The translations under genes and the position numbers were made by a program. Source: Rhizobacter sp. (GTDB lineage: Bacteria; Pseudomonadota; Gammaproteobacteria; Burkholderiales; Burkholderiaceae_C). Taken from it: DNA of 64,000 nt. The notes below the pieces were generated by a model that saw only the letters and a program-made list of their open reading frames with translations, did not search any database and was not told the DNA's origin. The DNA is taken from contig JANXWV010000011.1 of assembly GCA_025350965.1 (NCBI GenBank), positions 50,846 to 114,845 of the forward strand, given 5' to 3'. Shown here piece after piece: positions 1-8,299 of this stretch (position 1 is the first letter of the stretch; each line of letters begins with the position of its first letter).

Positions 1-756
1 GCTCGGTCCCTCGTCGAACACGCCGTCTTCTTCCGGCAGACCGTGGCCACGCCACATCGGCAATACCGCGACCGTGGGCACACCGCAGAGCTGCAGCAAC
101 TGTTCCGGGCCGGGCGCCAGCAGGCGGGCGTCGCCGCGAAACCGGTTCAGCACGAAGCCGCGAATCAGCGCACGCTCTGCCGCCGGCAGCAGCGCATGCG
201 TGCCGTACAGGTGGGCGAAGGCGCCGCCCCGGTCGATGTCGGTCACCAGCAGGCACGCCGCACGCACCTCGCGCGCGGTGCGCATGTTCACGTAGTCGCT
301 CGCGTACAGGTTGATCTCGGCCGGCGACCCTGCGCCCTCGATCACGACCACATCGTTCTCGGCCATCAGGCCGTGCAGCGCGCTGCGCGCGAAGGGCCAC
401 AGGCGCTCGCTGCGTTCGCGCCACGGCATCTCGGTGAGTTCGGCGTGCACCTGCCCCATCACGACGACCTGGCTGTGGGTGTCGCGCTCGGGCTTGAGCA
501 GCACCGGGTTCATGCGCACCTCGGGCTCGGCGCGCGCGGCCAGGGCCTGGAAATACTGTGCGCTGCCGATCTCGCCCATTGGGCCTGTCCCGCCGCCCGG
601 GCCAGGCACGACACGCGCGTTGTTGCTCATGTTCTGCGCCTTGAACGGCGCCACCTTCAAACCCTGGCGGGCAAACCAGCGGCACAAAGCCGTGGCGAGC
701 CAGCTCTTGCCCGCACCGCTGGTGGTGCCCAGCACCATGACTGCGCGCGCGGTCAT
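1..756 (-). CDS. cobQ: Cobyric acid synthase, N-terminal part (cut by window edge)
   Basis: CobQ amidates cobyrinic acid a,c-diamide to cobyric acid in the cytoplasm, using ATP and glutamine. Only the first 252 codons lie in the window. They show a dethiobiotin-synthetase-like ATPase fold with a P-loop G-T-T-S-G-A-G-K-S near residues 10-18 and the family segment K-A-Q-N-M-S-N soon after. The C-terminal glutamine amidotransferase domain must lie beyond base 1. The ATG at 756 overlaps the stop of the upstream cbiB gene as ATGA, so the two are translationally coupled. It is the last visible gene of the riboswitch-led B12 operon. Confidence 0.93.
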   Translation of the reverse strand, partial: MTARAVMVLGTTSGAGKSWLATALCRWFARQGLKVAPFKAQNMSNNARVVPGPGGGTGPMGEIGSAQYFQALAARAEPEVRMNPVLLKPERDTHSQVVVMGQVHAELTEMPWRERSERLWPFARSALHGLMAENDVVVIEGAGSPAEINLYASDYVNMRTAREVRAACLLVTDIDRGGAFAHLYGTHALLPAAERALIRGFVLNRFRGDARLLAPGPEQLLQLCGVPTVAVLPMWRGHGLPEEDGVFDEGPS

Positions 757-1697
757 GGCAGGGACGCTCGCAGCAACCACACCGCGCAGGCCACCACCAT
801 CGCGCACTGCGCTGCAATGGAGGCGGCATGCACCGCACGTGCCGCATGCGCCGGCGTGGGCGACGGTGCAGCGGCATTCAGCGCGTACACGCCGGGCTTG
901 CGCAGCCGCACCCCGAGCCGCAACGCCATCGCACCCATCGGCCAACCGCCATTGGGCGACGGGGTGCGCCGCGCTTCGGTGTGCAGCGCACGCCAGTGCG
1001 CTGGCCGATGGGCGAGCCAGTGCGCTGGCCGATGCGCGGGCCACAGCAAAGCGGCCGTGATGCGCGCCGGCAGCCAGCTCAATGCATCGTCGGCGCGAGC
1101 GGCCCACTTGCCGGCCCACTCCCACGCGCCGCGGTAGCCCCACATCGCATCCGCCGTGTTCGCGAAGCGGTACACCACCGCACCGGGCAGGCCTGCCACC
1201 GCGTACCAGAACAGCGGCGCAACCACCGAGTCGTTCAGGTTCTCGGCCAGGGTCTCGATGGCGGTCTCGCGGACCATGCTGGCATCCAGCTCGTTGACGT
1301 CGCGGCTCACGAGCCGGGCGAGTTGCATGCGCGCAGCTTCCACACTGCTGGCCGCTGCGCGCTCGACGGCCGCGACCTCAGTGCGCAACATGCGCCACGC
1401 GAACGTCGGCTTCAACAGCAGTGCGAGCAGCGGCACTGCGATCCATGGCGACATCGACACCAATGTGTTCTCGACGCCCCAGGCCGCCCCACCGAGCACC
1501 AGCGCGAACACCACCCACGCCACCGCGCCGCCGCCGAACGCGAGCGCCGGCCGCAAGGTGCACAGCCAACGCCCGAGCGGCGCCAACGCCAGGCCCAGCC
1601 AGGCGACCGGGTGCCAGCGGTCGGCCGGCTCGCCGAAGCAGGCGTCCAGCCCCCAGGCCAGCGGTAACGCCAATGCAGCGAGCCAGGCGAAGGTCAC
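753..1697 (-). CDS. cbiB: Adenosylcobinamide-phosphate synthase CbiB/CobD
   Basis: This membrane enzyme attaches aminopropanol (or its phosphate) to adenosylcobyric acid, giving adenosylcobinamide (phosphate). The 314-residue product is normal for the family. It begins with a hydrophobic segment, then the family motif D-x-x-x-G-E-P-x-x-x-x-H-P-V, and carries a long conserved stretch around E-T-A-I-E-T-L-A-E-N-L-N-D-S. I chose the GTG at 1697 because it overlaps the previous stop as GTGA and starts right at the conserved N-terminus. A 24-bp tandem duplication lies in a variable loop (992-1039). The gene is coupled on both sides within the B12 operon. Confidence 0.93.
   Translation of the reverse strand: MTFAWLAALALPLAWGLDACFGEPADRWHPVAWLGLALAPLGRWLCTLRPALAFGGGAVAWVVFALVLGGAAWGVENTLVSMSPWIAVPLLALLLKPTFAWRMLRTEVAAVERAAASSVEAARMQLARLVSRDVNELDASMVRETAIETLAENLNDSVVAPLFWYAVAGLPGAVVYRFANTADAMWGYRGAWEWAGKWAARADDALSWLPARITAALLWPAHRPAHWLAHRPAHWRALHTEARRTPSPNGGWPMGAMALRLGVRLRKPGVYALNAAAPSPTPAHAARAVHAASIAAQCAMVVACAVWLLRASLP
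992..1039. repeat. 24-bp in-frame tandem duplication inside cbiB
   Basis: Two adjacent 24-base units start at 992 and 1016, and their first 19 bases are identical. In the CbiB reading frame they give two 8-residue repeats of the type A-H-R-P-A-H-W. The duplication keeps the frame and falls in a loop that varies among family members, so the enzyme is probably intact. Confidence 0.85.
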
Positions 1698-2398
1698 CGC
1701 GCGGCGCCCTCCTGCAACAGGAGTGTCTGCAGCACCAACGTCGTCGGCGTCAGCGGTGGCACCGAGGCCACGACCTGCTGCGGCCCGTTCGTGATGCGAA
1801 GCGCCGCTGCGAAGCCTGGCGCGTCGAACACGAAGGTGTGGAACTCGCCGCCCTCGCCCACCGGGCACACGCCCGTGGGCAGCCGCGCGAGCAGCGACGC
1901 GTCGTAGTCGGCGCCGCAGAACGACGCGTCGAGCCAGCGCGTGTCCACGCAAACCAGCCGGGCGCGAATGCCGCGAGCGATCACCTCCTGCGCAAGTGCC
2001 GCCCGAGCCTCGCCCCACAGCGGGAACACCGCCACCAGGCCGGCGCGCGCGCAGGCCGGCTCGAGCCAGTCGCGGTGCGCTTGCAGGTCGATGTCGCCGA
2101 ACACCATGTGCGTGTGGCCCGCGTCGCGAAGGGCGCGCAATGCGGCGTTGAACACATCCGCGTACTCGCCCGGCCCGGCGAGCGCGGGCACCCAGGCGCC
2201 ACCCATCGCACGCACTTGCGCGGCGATCAAAGCAGGCGGCAACACGTGCGACTTGCTCAGGCCGCCCGCGTCGCACATCGTCAGGAAGCTGCGCACTTCA
2301 AGGCCGGCATCGAGGGCTCGAAGCCACGCCAGGCACGAGTCCTTGCCCGCGCTCCAGCTGATGGCGGCGACCGGCCTCTCGGCAGCGGCGGCGTTCAT
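1694..2398 (-). CDS. DUF71/COG2102 PP-loop ATPase (Dph6-like, B12 subgroup)
   Basis: The 234-residue protein has an N-type ATP pyrophosphatase PP-loop, S-A-G-K-D-S, at residues 16-21, and the C-terminal G-E-G-G-E-F-H-T signature of the diphthine-ammonia ligase family. Bacteria do not make diphthamide. Comparative genomics has assigned a bacterial branch of DUF71 to B12 salvage, probably as an ATP-dependent amide-forming enzyme. The position here, between cobO and cbiB, fits that branch. The ATG at 2398 shares one base with the cobO stop (TGATG); an in-frame TTG at 2401 is the alternative. The exact substrate is unknown. Confidence 0.85.
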   Translation of the reverse strand: MNAAAAERPVAAISWSAGKDSCLAWLRALDAGLEVRSFLTMCDAGGLSKSHVLPPALIAAQVRAMGGAWVPALAGPGEYADVFNAALRALRDAGHTHMVFGDIDLQAHRDWLEPACARAGLVAVFPLWGEARAALAQEVIARGIRARLVCVDTRWLDASFCGADYDASLLARLPTGVCPVGEGGEFHTFVFDAPGFAAALRITNGPQQVVASVPPLTPTTLVLQTLLLQEGAAR

Positions 2399-2967
2399 CA
2401 ATCTTCGATCCCGCGCTGCGCCGGCACGCCGGCGTTGAAGTGGTGCTTCACGAGCGTCATCTCGGTCACCGTGTCGGCCAGGTCGATCAGTTCCTGCGGC
2501 GCCTCGCGGCCGGTCAGCACCACGTTCACGTGGGGCGGCCGCTCGCGCAAGGCAGCCAGCACCGACGCCAGTGGCACCCAGCCGTAGCGCAACGGATAGG
2601 TGATCTCGTCGAGCACGACCAGGAAGTGCTCGCCCGCCCGGATGGTCTGCTCGGCGCGCGCCCAGCCATCGAGCGCGAGCTTCGCCGAGTGTTCGAGATC
2701 GTGGCTCTTCCAGCTGAAGCCGTCGCCCAGGCCTTCGATGGGCACGCCGAGCTGCTCGAACATGCGGTGCTCGCCGAAGCGTGCGGTGGGCACCTTCATG
2801 AACTGGTAGATCTTCACCGGCTTGCCGCGCCCGTGGGCGCGCAGCGCCAGGCCGAAGGCGGCCGTGCTCTTGCCTTTGCCGTTACCGGTGTGAATGAGCA
2901 CCAGGCCACGGCGCTCGCCGGTGGCCTTGGCGCTGCACGCGTCCAGCGGTGGGGTTTCGATTTGCAT
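2398..2967 (-). CDS. cobO: Cob(I)yrinic acid a,c-diamide adenosyltransferase CobO/BtuR type
   Basis: This enzyme transfers the 5'-deoxyadenosyl group of ATP to the cobalt of cob(I)alamin and corrinoid intermediates. The 189-residue product carries the modified P-loop G-N-G-K-G-K-S-T at residues 28-35 and the family segments around F-G-E-H-R-M-F and V-L-D-E-I-T-Y-P-L. I placed the start at the ATG at 2967, four bases after the btuD stop. Longer in-frame extensions run into the btuD coding region and have no family character. It is part of the coupled B12 operon and is needed to turn imported corrinoid into the coenzyme form. Confidence 0.94.
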   Translation of the reverse strand: MQIETPPLDACSAKATGERRGLVLIHTGNGKGKSTAAFGLALRAHGRGKPVKIYQFMKVPTARFGEHRMFEQLGVPIEGLGDGFSWKSHDLEHSAKLALDGWARAEQTIRAGEHFLVVLDEITYPLRYGWVPLASVLAALRERPPHVNVVLTGREAPQELIDLADTVTEMTLVKHHFNAGVPAQRGIED

Positions 2968-2971
2968 GGTG

Positions 2972-3760
2972 TCAAGTCTCCAGTTCAGCCACGGGAATCC
3001 AGCGCTCGCCGAGGCGTTCGATGCGCAGCGCGCCACCGAATACATCGACCAGCGCGGCATGCAGGTCAGGGTCGCCGGGCACGCCTTCGGCGCGCAGGCG
3101 CCCATCGGCCAGCACCACCAGCCGGTCGGCGAGCAAGGCCAGCGACAAGTCGTGCAACACGCTCACCACCGCGCTGCCGCGCGCCGCATGGCGCCGCAGC
3201 AGGCGCACCAGCGCAACCTGGTGCAGCGGGTCGAGGTGCGTGGTGGGTTCGTCGAGCAGCAGCCACGGCGCGCCGGTGGCCAGCGCGCGCGCCAGCAGTG
3301 CGCGCTGACGTTCGCCGCCCGACAGTTCGTGCAGGCGGCGGTGCTGCCAGCCGGTGCATTCGGCATCGACGAGGGCGGCATCGACGCTGGCTTCATCGGC
3401 CGGCCCCGGTGCCGTGAAGAGCCCCAGTTGCGGCAGGCGGCCGAGGTGCACGACCTCGCGCACGGTCAGCTCGCCGGTCGCCTCGCCCTGCTGCGCGAGC
3501 CACGCGAGTTGCTGCGCCAGCGCACGGGCGTTCCACTGCGTGATCGGGCGGCCGATGAAGCTGACGCTGCCGGCATCGGCCCGCTGCAGGCCCGCCAGCG
3601 CGCGTAGCAGCGTCGACTTGCCCGCACCGTTCGGCCCGACGATGGCGGTCCAGCCGGGGCGCAACGTGAGCGTCACATCACGCAACGCCTGCGTACTGCC
3701 GAGCGCCACGCTGATGCCGTGCGCGCTGAGCGTGGCGACCTTGTTCACATCGCTGTTCAT
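2972..3760 (-). CDS. btuD: Corrinoid ABC transporter ATP-binding protein BtuD/FecE type
   Basis: ATPase subunit of the periplasmic-binding-protein-dependent cobalamin importer. The 262-residue protein shows Walker A G-P-N-G-A-G-K-S-T (residues 42-50), the ABC signature L-S-G-G-E-R-Q-R, Walker B L-L-L-D-E-P and the switch histidine in V-L-H-D-L-S. The sequence class is iron-siderophore/B12 (FecE/BtuD). The ATG at 3760 overlaps the stop of the permease gene as ATGA. The riboswitch and the neighbouring cob genes make corrinoid a much more likely substrate than ferric siderophore. Confidence 0.92.
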   Translation of the reverse strand: MNSDVNKVATLSAHGISVALGSTQALRDVTLTLRPGWTAIVGPNGAGKSTLLRALAGLQRADAGSVSFIGRPITQWNARALAQQLAWLAQQGEATGELTVREVVHLGRLPQLGLFTAPGPADEASVDAALVDAECTGWQHRRLHELSGGERQRALLARALATGAPWLLLDEPTTHLDPLHQVALVRLLRRHAARGSAVVSVLHDLSLALLADRLVVLADGRLRAEGVPGDPDLHAALVDVFGGALRIERLGERWIPVAELET

Positions 3761-4776
3761 GCGAACCTGCGCTTGCGCAGCAGCCACAGCAGGTAGCCAC
3801 CGCCGAGCAATGCCGTGAGCACGCCCACCGGCACCTCTTGCGGCGCGATCAGGCTGCGCGCCAGCACATCGGCCATCAGCAGCAGCGTGCCGCCGGCCGC
3901 AGCACTCGCAACCAGCGTGAAGCCGTGCGGCGCCGGTGCGAAGCGGCGCACCAAATGCGGCGCCACCAGCCCGACGAACGCGATCAAGCCGGCCTGCGAC
4001 ACCGCGAGGCCAGTCGCCAGCGCGAGTGCGGCCACCAGGGCCATGCGCACGCGGCCGAGGCGCAGGCCGAGGCTGCGTGCGCTGTCTTCGCCGAGCGTCA
4101 ACGCGTCGAGCGCGCGCGACAGGCGCCATGCCAGCGGCAAGGCCAGCAGCAACCCCACGCCGAGCGCCGCGCAACTGGCCCAGCCCAGGAAGCCGGTGCT
4201 GCCGAGCAGGAAGGCCTGCTTGCCACGCAGCGCATCGGGCGCGGCACTGGTGACCAGGTCATTGAGTGCGGCGAGCACGACGCTCACCACCACGCCGGCC
4301 AGCAGCAGCCGAGTGGTCTGCTCGGCACCGCGCGCGAGTGCGAGTGTGAGCAGCACGCCAAGCAAGGCCCCGGCGAACGCGGCTGCCACCAGGCCGATGC
4401 GGGCCAGCGCATCGGCCGTGGCCAGGCTGATGCCATGACCGACGAGCGCACTCGCGGCCAGCACCAGCACCACGCCCAGCGTGGCACCGGAGGCCGAGCC
4501 CAGCAGGTACGGGTCGGCCAGCGGGTTGCGGAACAGGCCCTGCGCGGTGGCGCCGGCCAGGCCCAGCAAGGCGCCGGTGAGCCAGGCGCCGAGCGTGCGC
4601 GGTGCGCGGATCTGGCCGACGATCAGCCCCGCCTCGTCGCCCTGCAGCGTGGCCCACAACGCGCGCAGCGACCAGCCGTCGCTGCCCGCCGCCAGGCCGG
4701 CGATCAGCAACAGCACGGTGAGCGCCGCAAGCATCACGACGAGCCGCACGCGGCGCTTCCGGTCGGCCTCGGCCAT
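3757..4776 (-). CDS. btuC: Corrinoid ABC transporter permease BtuC/FecCD type
   Basis: Membrane subunit of the B12 importer, 339 residues with about ten predicted hydrophobic segments, typical of the FecCD family. Visible family marks are R-A-P-R-T near residue 60, N-P-L-A-D-P-Y-L-L-G and the cytoplasmic loop G-L-V-A-P-H-L-V-R that contacts the ATPase. The ATG at 4776 shares its A with the TGA stop of the upstream binding-protein gene. The stop overlaps the btuD start as ATGA. Confidence 0.92.
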   Translation of the reverse strand: MAEADRKRRVRLVVMLAALTVLLLIAGLAAGSDGWSLRALWATLQGDEAGLIVGQIRAPRTLGAWLTGALLGLAGATAQGLFRNPLADPYLLGSASGATLGVVLVLAASALVGHGISLATADALARIGLVAAAFAGALLGVLLTLALARGAEQTTRLLLAGVVVSVVLAALNDLVTSAAPDALRGKQAFLLGSTGFLGWASCAALGVGLLLALPLAWRLSRALDALTLGEDSARSLGLRLGRVRMALVAALALATGLAVSQAGLIAFVGLVAPHLVRRFAPAPHGFTLVASAAAGGTLLLMADVLARSLIAPQEVPVGVLTALLGGGYLLWLLRKRRFA

Positions 4777-5723
4777 CAGTGCACCTTGGCGACTTGCACC
4801 AGGCAGTCGGCCAGCGTCAACGCGGCTTCGCCCATGCGCGGCCCGGGGCGCACCAGCACCTCGTAGGGCTCGCTCGCGAAGCCGCACGTTCGGCCGCGTT
4901 GCAACGCGCGCAGCGCAGCCCAGCCGGGGCGCTTGGGCATGTCGCCGAGGTTGGCCTTCGCGGCCATCACGATGTCGGGCTGGGCGCGCACCACGAACTC
5001 GGGGTTCAGCTTCGGGAACGGGCCGAGCTCGGCGGGTACCACGTTGGCCAGGCCGAGCCGCGCCAGCGTCTGACCGATGAACGAACCGGCACCGGCCGCG
5101 TAAGGTGTGGCATCGACCTCGAAGTAGACCCGCTGCCCGCGCAACGCGGGCGGCACGCGCATGGCTGCCGCGCGCATGTCTTGCTCGATGGCCGACCACA
5201 GCCGCGCGCCTTCATCGGGCCGACCGAGCAACTGCGCCAACGTGGCGAGCGAGCGCTGCACGTCGGCATGGTTGCGCGGTTCGAGCACCAGCACCCGAAT
5301 GCCCAGCGATTCGAGCCGGTCAATGACCCGGGCCGACGTGGCCGCAAGAACCACGTCGGGCGCGAGCGCGGCGATGCGCTCGACCTGCGCGTCGTCGAGC
5401 CCGCCGAGCTTGGGCAGCGCGAGCACGCTGGCCGGCGAGTTCGAGAAGCGGTCGGTCCCCACCAGCAGCGCGCAACCGCCGAGCGCGCACACGCTCTCGG
5501 TGAGCGATGGCAGCAGGCTCACGATGCGCTTCGGCGGCGCGCTGAACGTGAGCGTGGCGCCGCGCTCGTCGCGCACGCTGACCTGCGCGCCGGCTTGCGC
5601 GCCGGCTTGCGCGTGCAGGCACAGCGCGAGTGCCAGAAGTACAGCGTTCACAGGTTGCACGACTGTCAGGCGTTGCACGCCGCACACGCCGGGCACGCGG
5701 CGCGCGCTCGGGTGCGGTTTCAT
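4776..5723 (-). CDS. btuF: Periplasmic cobalamin-binding protein BtuF
   Basis: Solute-binding protein that delivers corrinoid from the outer-membrane receptor to BtuCD. The 315-residue product starts with a signal-peptide-like stretch, then the family opening R-I-V-S-L-L-P-S-L-T-E near residue 70. There is no clear lipobox, so it is probably a free periplasmic protein. A 12-base tandem repeat (5584-5607) sits at the end of the signal region and encodes A-G-A-Q repeats. The ATG at 5723 overlaps the cobU stop as ATGA. FecB-like siderophore binding is less likely given the operon. Confidence 0.9.
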   Translation of the reverse strand: MKPHPSARRVPGVCGVQRLTVVQPVNAVLLALALCLHAQAGAQAGAQVSVRDERGATLTFSAPPKRIVSLLPSLTESVCALGGCALLVGTDRFSNSPASVLALPKLGGLDDAQVERIAALAPDVVLAATSARVIDRLESLGIRVLVLEPRNHADVQRSLATLAQLLGRPDEGARLWSAIEQDMRAAAMRVPPALRGQRVYFEVDATPYAAGAGSFIGQTLARLGLANVVPAELGPFPKLNPEFVVRAQPDIVMAAKANLGDMPKRPGWAALRALQRGRTCGFASEPYEVLVRPGPRMGEAALTLADCLVQVAKVH

Positions 5724-6289
5724 TCCGAGCCTCCGCGCTTCACGGCCACTTCGATTCCCGCCACCATCAAGGTGACGTGCGGGCACAGCGCGGCCACACC
5801 CTGGTGGAGGCGGCCGAGTTCATCGACGAAGCGGCGAGCCGGCGCCGACATGGGCGCCACACCCATGCCGATCTCGTTCGAGACCAGCAGCACCGGGCCG
5901 ATGGCTCGCTGCAATGCGCCGAGCAGCGCGTGCCGCGCGGCGTCCATCGCATCGGCGGCCGAAGGGGCGCCGCTCATCGGCATCAGAAGGTTCGTCAACC
6001 ACAAGGTCAGGCAGTCGACGACGACGAGCCGGCTCGGTGCGGCGTGGAACGCCACCGCCCGCGCCAGTTCCACGGGCACCTCATCGGTCATGAGCTCGGG
6101 CACGCGCCGCACCCGGTCTTCGCGGTGACGCTGGATGCGTTCGCGCATCTCGTCATCACCGGCCAGCGCGGTGGCCAGCAGCACGGCCGAGCGGCCCGGA
6201 ACGTCGAGCCACGCGCGGGCACGCGCCTCGGCGCAGCGCGACTTGCCGCTGCGCTGCCCGCCGAGGATCAGCTCATGCGCCTGCGTCAT
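5720..6289 (-). CDS. cobU: Bifunctional adenosylcobinamide kinase / adenosylcobinamide-phosphate guanylyltransferase
   Basis: CobU/CobP phosphorylates adenosylcobinamide and then loads GMP to form adenosylcobinamide-GDP in the nucleotide-loop assembly pathway. The 189-residue product has the N-terminal P-loop G-G-Q-R-S-G-K-S (residues 10-17), the segment V-D-C-L-T-L-W-L-T-N-L and the V-S-N-E-I-G-M-G-V motif. These are the hallmarks of the family. The ATG at 6289 lies 14 bases after the btuB stop. Placing this salvage enzyme directly behind the receptor gene suggests that imported cobinamide is used. Confidence 0.94.
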   Translation of the reverse strand: MTQAHELILGGQRSGKSRCAEARARAWLDVPGRSAVLLATALAGDDEMRERIQRHREDRVRRVPELMTDEVPVELARAVAFHAAPSRLVVVDCLTLWLTNLLMPMSGAPSAADAMDAARHALLGALQRAIGPVLLVSNEIGMGVAPMSAPARRFVDELGRLHQGVAALCPHVTLMVAGIEVAVKRGGSE

Positions 6290-6303
6290 GGCGTGCCGGC
6301 GGC

Positions 6304-8220
6304 TTACAGCCCTTTGCCATCGAAGCGAACACCGAGCCAGGCCTGGCGGCCGATCTGCTGGTAGTCGCGCACCGGCTCGATGTTGCGGTTGGTCGCGTTC
6401 AGCAACTTCGCTTCGAGCTGCCACTGCGGCGTGAAGCGCCAGCGTGCGCGCAGGTCCAGCGTTTCATAGGCGCCGAGATAGACACCGCCATCGGGCCGCT
6501 TGCCCACGGCAAGCACCGCCGCGCCGAAGCTCCATGCGCCCATCTCGTAGTCGGCGCTCAGGCTCTCCTGATGGGCCGCGCGGCGCGCCAGGCGCTTGTT
6601 CTGGACCAGGTCCTGCGCGTCCAGCACGTCGAGTGTGGCCGCCATGCGCAAGCTGCCCCAGCGGTGCGTGGCCGAGACCGTGCCGCCGCGCAGCCGGGCC
6701 TCGCCGATGTTGCGCGCACAGCCGTACTGGTAACTCGGGTCGGCCGGGCACAGCGCATTGTTGGTTTCGTAGCCGATCATGTCGTGCACGCGGTTCTCGT
6801 AGGCGGTGGCCGCCAACTCGGTGGTGCCGGACCGCCATGTCAGGCCGAGCTCGACACTGCGGCCTTTTTCAGGCGTGACGGTGGGCACGCCGTAGCCGGG
6901 GTAGAACAATTCGTTGAAGCTCGGCGCGCGGAAAGTGCTGCCGCCGAGCACGCGCACGCGCAGACCCTTCGCCACTTCCATGCTCCAGCCCAGGCGCCCG
7001 GTCGGGTTGCTGCCGTAGACCGAGTTGCGGTCCTGGCGCACGTCGGCTTGCAGCGTGTGCGCCCCGAACTGACCGCTGTAGCCGAGCACCAATGCGTCGT
7101 TGCGCCGGCTCTCGTCGGCATTGAACGAGTCGGAGTGTGCGCGCTCGGTCAGGTGCTCGACGGCGGCCACAAACTGCTGGCCCACCAGCGGCGTCCACGC
7201 GCCTTGCAGCGTGAACTGATCGCGCTGGGTGCGGAAGCGGTTGATCTCGGTGCCGCCGCTCTTCAGGTCGTCGTCGCTGTGCGCAGCCTGTGCGGTCAGC
7301 GCCAGCCCCGGGCCGAACTCGCCGCGGTAGTCGAGCGAGGCGATGCTGGTCTTGAGCTTGCCGCGGAAGTCGGGCGTGGCGTCCTGGTTGAAGCCGTTGG
7401 AAGCCAGGTACTCGCTGGCGTCGTACTGAGCATTCAAGCGGCTCTCGATCAGGTTCACGCCGACGCGCTGGCCCGCCGCCGGCGTGAAGCCGAGCTTGAG
7501 CTGCGCGGTGTCGCGGGTGTAGCCGTCGTCGTCGGGGTTGTAGTTGCCGAAGCGGTCACCGGCCTTCAGTGCCGACACGCCGCGCGAGCTTTGGCGGCTG
7601 ACCGATGCGGCATAGTCGACGACGCCCTGTGCGCCGCTCACGCCCACGCTGCCATCGAGCGAGCGGTGGCCGCCGACCGTCAGGTTGCCAGCCACGCGCG
7701 GCTCACCCTCGCCGCGCCGCGTGAAGATCTGCACCACACCGCCCACGGCGTCGGCGCCATACAGGCTGGAGCCGGGGCCGCGCAAGACCTCGATCCGCTC
7801 GATCTGCGACAGGCCGATCGCCTCGAACTCGACCTGGCCGAGCGTGGCCGAGCCGACCCGCACGCCATCGATCAACACCACCGTGTTGCCCGAGCCGGCA
7901 CCGCGAATGAACACGGCGGCACTCTGCCCGGGGCTGCCGGTGCGCGAGACCTGCACGCCGGCCTCGCGGCGCAGCAGGTCTTCGATGGAGTCGGCCGTGC
8001 TCTCGCGGATGCGCTGCGCGTCGATGACCACCACATCGGCCGTGACGCGGTCGAGCGGCAAGGGCTCACGGCTGCCGCTGATGACGACTGCGGACAGCTT
8101 TGTCTGGGCGAAGGTGGGCGCTGCGAACGCAGCGAGCAGGGCAAGGCAAAGCACGGTCGGCACGCGCGCAGAACGCGGTACTGCCGGAAGCGCACGAAGC
8201 GCCGGGTGACAAGTTCTCAT
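6304..8220 (-). CDS. btuB: TonB-dependent vitamin B12 receptor BtuB
   Basis: Outer-membrane active transporter for cobalamin, 638 residues. The N-terminus looks like a signal peptide ending near A-P-T-F-A (about residue 38). A TonB-box-like L-S-A-V-V-I-S follows, then a plug domain with I-R-G-A-G-S-G-N-T-V-V-L-I-D-G and V-L-R-G-P-G-S-S-L-Y-G, then a beta-barrel. The ATG at 8220 gives the best signal peptide, but it has no Shine-Dalgarno sequence: a CCTCC tract lies just upstream. An in-frame ATG at 8280 would add 20 residues. Expression is very likely controlled by the cobalamin riboswitch upstream. Confidence 0.92.
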   Translation of the reverse strand: MRTCHPALRALPAVPRSARVPTVLCLALLAAFAAPTFAQTKLSAVVISGSREPLPLDRVTADVVVIDAQRIRESTADSIEDLLRREAGVQVSRTGSPGQSAAVFIRGAGSGNTVVLIDGVRVGSATLGQVEFEAIGLSQIERIEVLRGPGSSLYGADAVGGVVQIFTRRGEGEPRVAGNLTVGGHRSLDGSVGVSGAQGVVDYAASVSRQSSRGVSALKAGDRFGNYNPDDDGYTRDTAQLKLGFTPAAGQRVGVNLIESRLNAQYDASEYLASNGFNQDATPDFRGKLKTSIASLDYRGEFGPGLALTAQAAHSDDDLKSGGTEINRFRTQRDQFTLQGAWTPLVGQQFVAAVEHLTERAHSDSFNADESRRNDALVLGYSGQFGAHTLQADVRQDRNSVYGSNPTGRLGWSMEVAKGLRVRVLGGSTFRAPSFNELFYPGYGVPTVTPEKGRSVELGLTWRSGTTELAATAYENRVHDMIGYETNNALCPADPSYQYGCARNIGEARLRGGTVSATHRWGSLRMAATLDVLDAQDLVQNKRLARRAAHQESLSADYEMGAWSFGAAVLAVGKRPDGGVYLGAYETLDLRARWRFTPQWQLEAKLLNATNRNIEPVRDYQQIGRQAWLGVRFDGKGL

Positions 8221-8245
8221 GGTGAAGGAGGGGTCCGGACAACAT

Positions 8246-8275
8246 GCAACCGCCCGCTTCCCCGCGGGTGGTTGC
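8246..8275 (-). promoter_or_regulatory. Hairpin between riboswitch and btuB start
   Basis: Two 12-base arms (8246-8257 and 8264-8275) can pair around a 6-base loop. In the minus-strand RNA one pair is an A-C mismatch. No T-tract follows, so it does not look like an intrinsic terminator. It sits between the B12 box and the btuB start and could be the expression-platform stem that hides or frees the translation start. Confidence 0.5.
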
Positions 8276-8299
8276 GACATGGGCGCCGCCTCATGGAAG

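Noticed and set aside
2972..5723. The btuFCD set as an iron-siderophore transporter
   Set aside because: The families are shared, but the B12 riboswitch, btuB and cob genes in the same coupled operon make corrinoid the better call.
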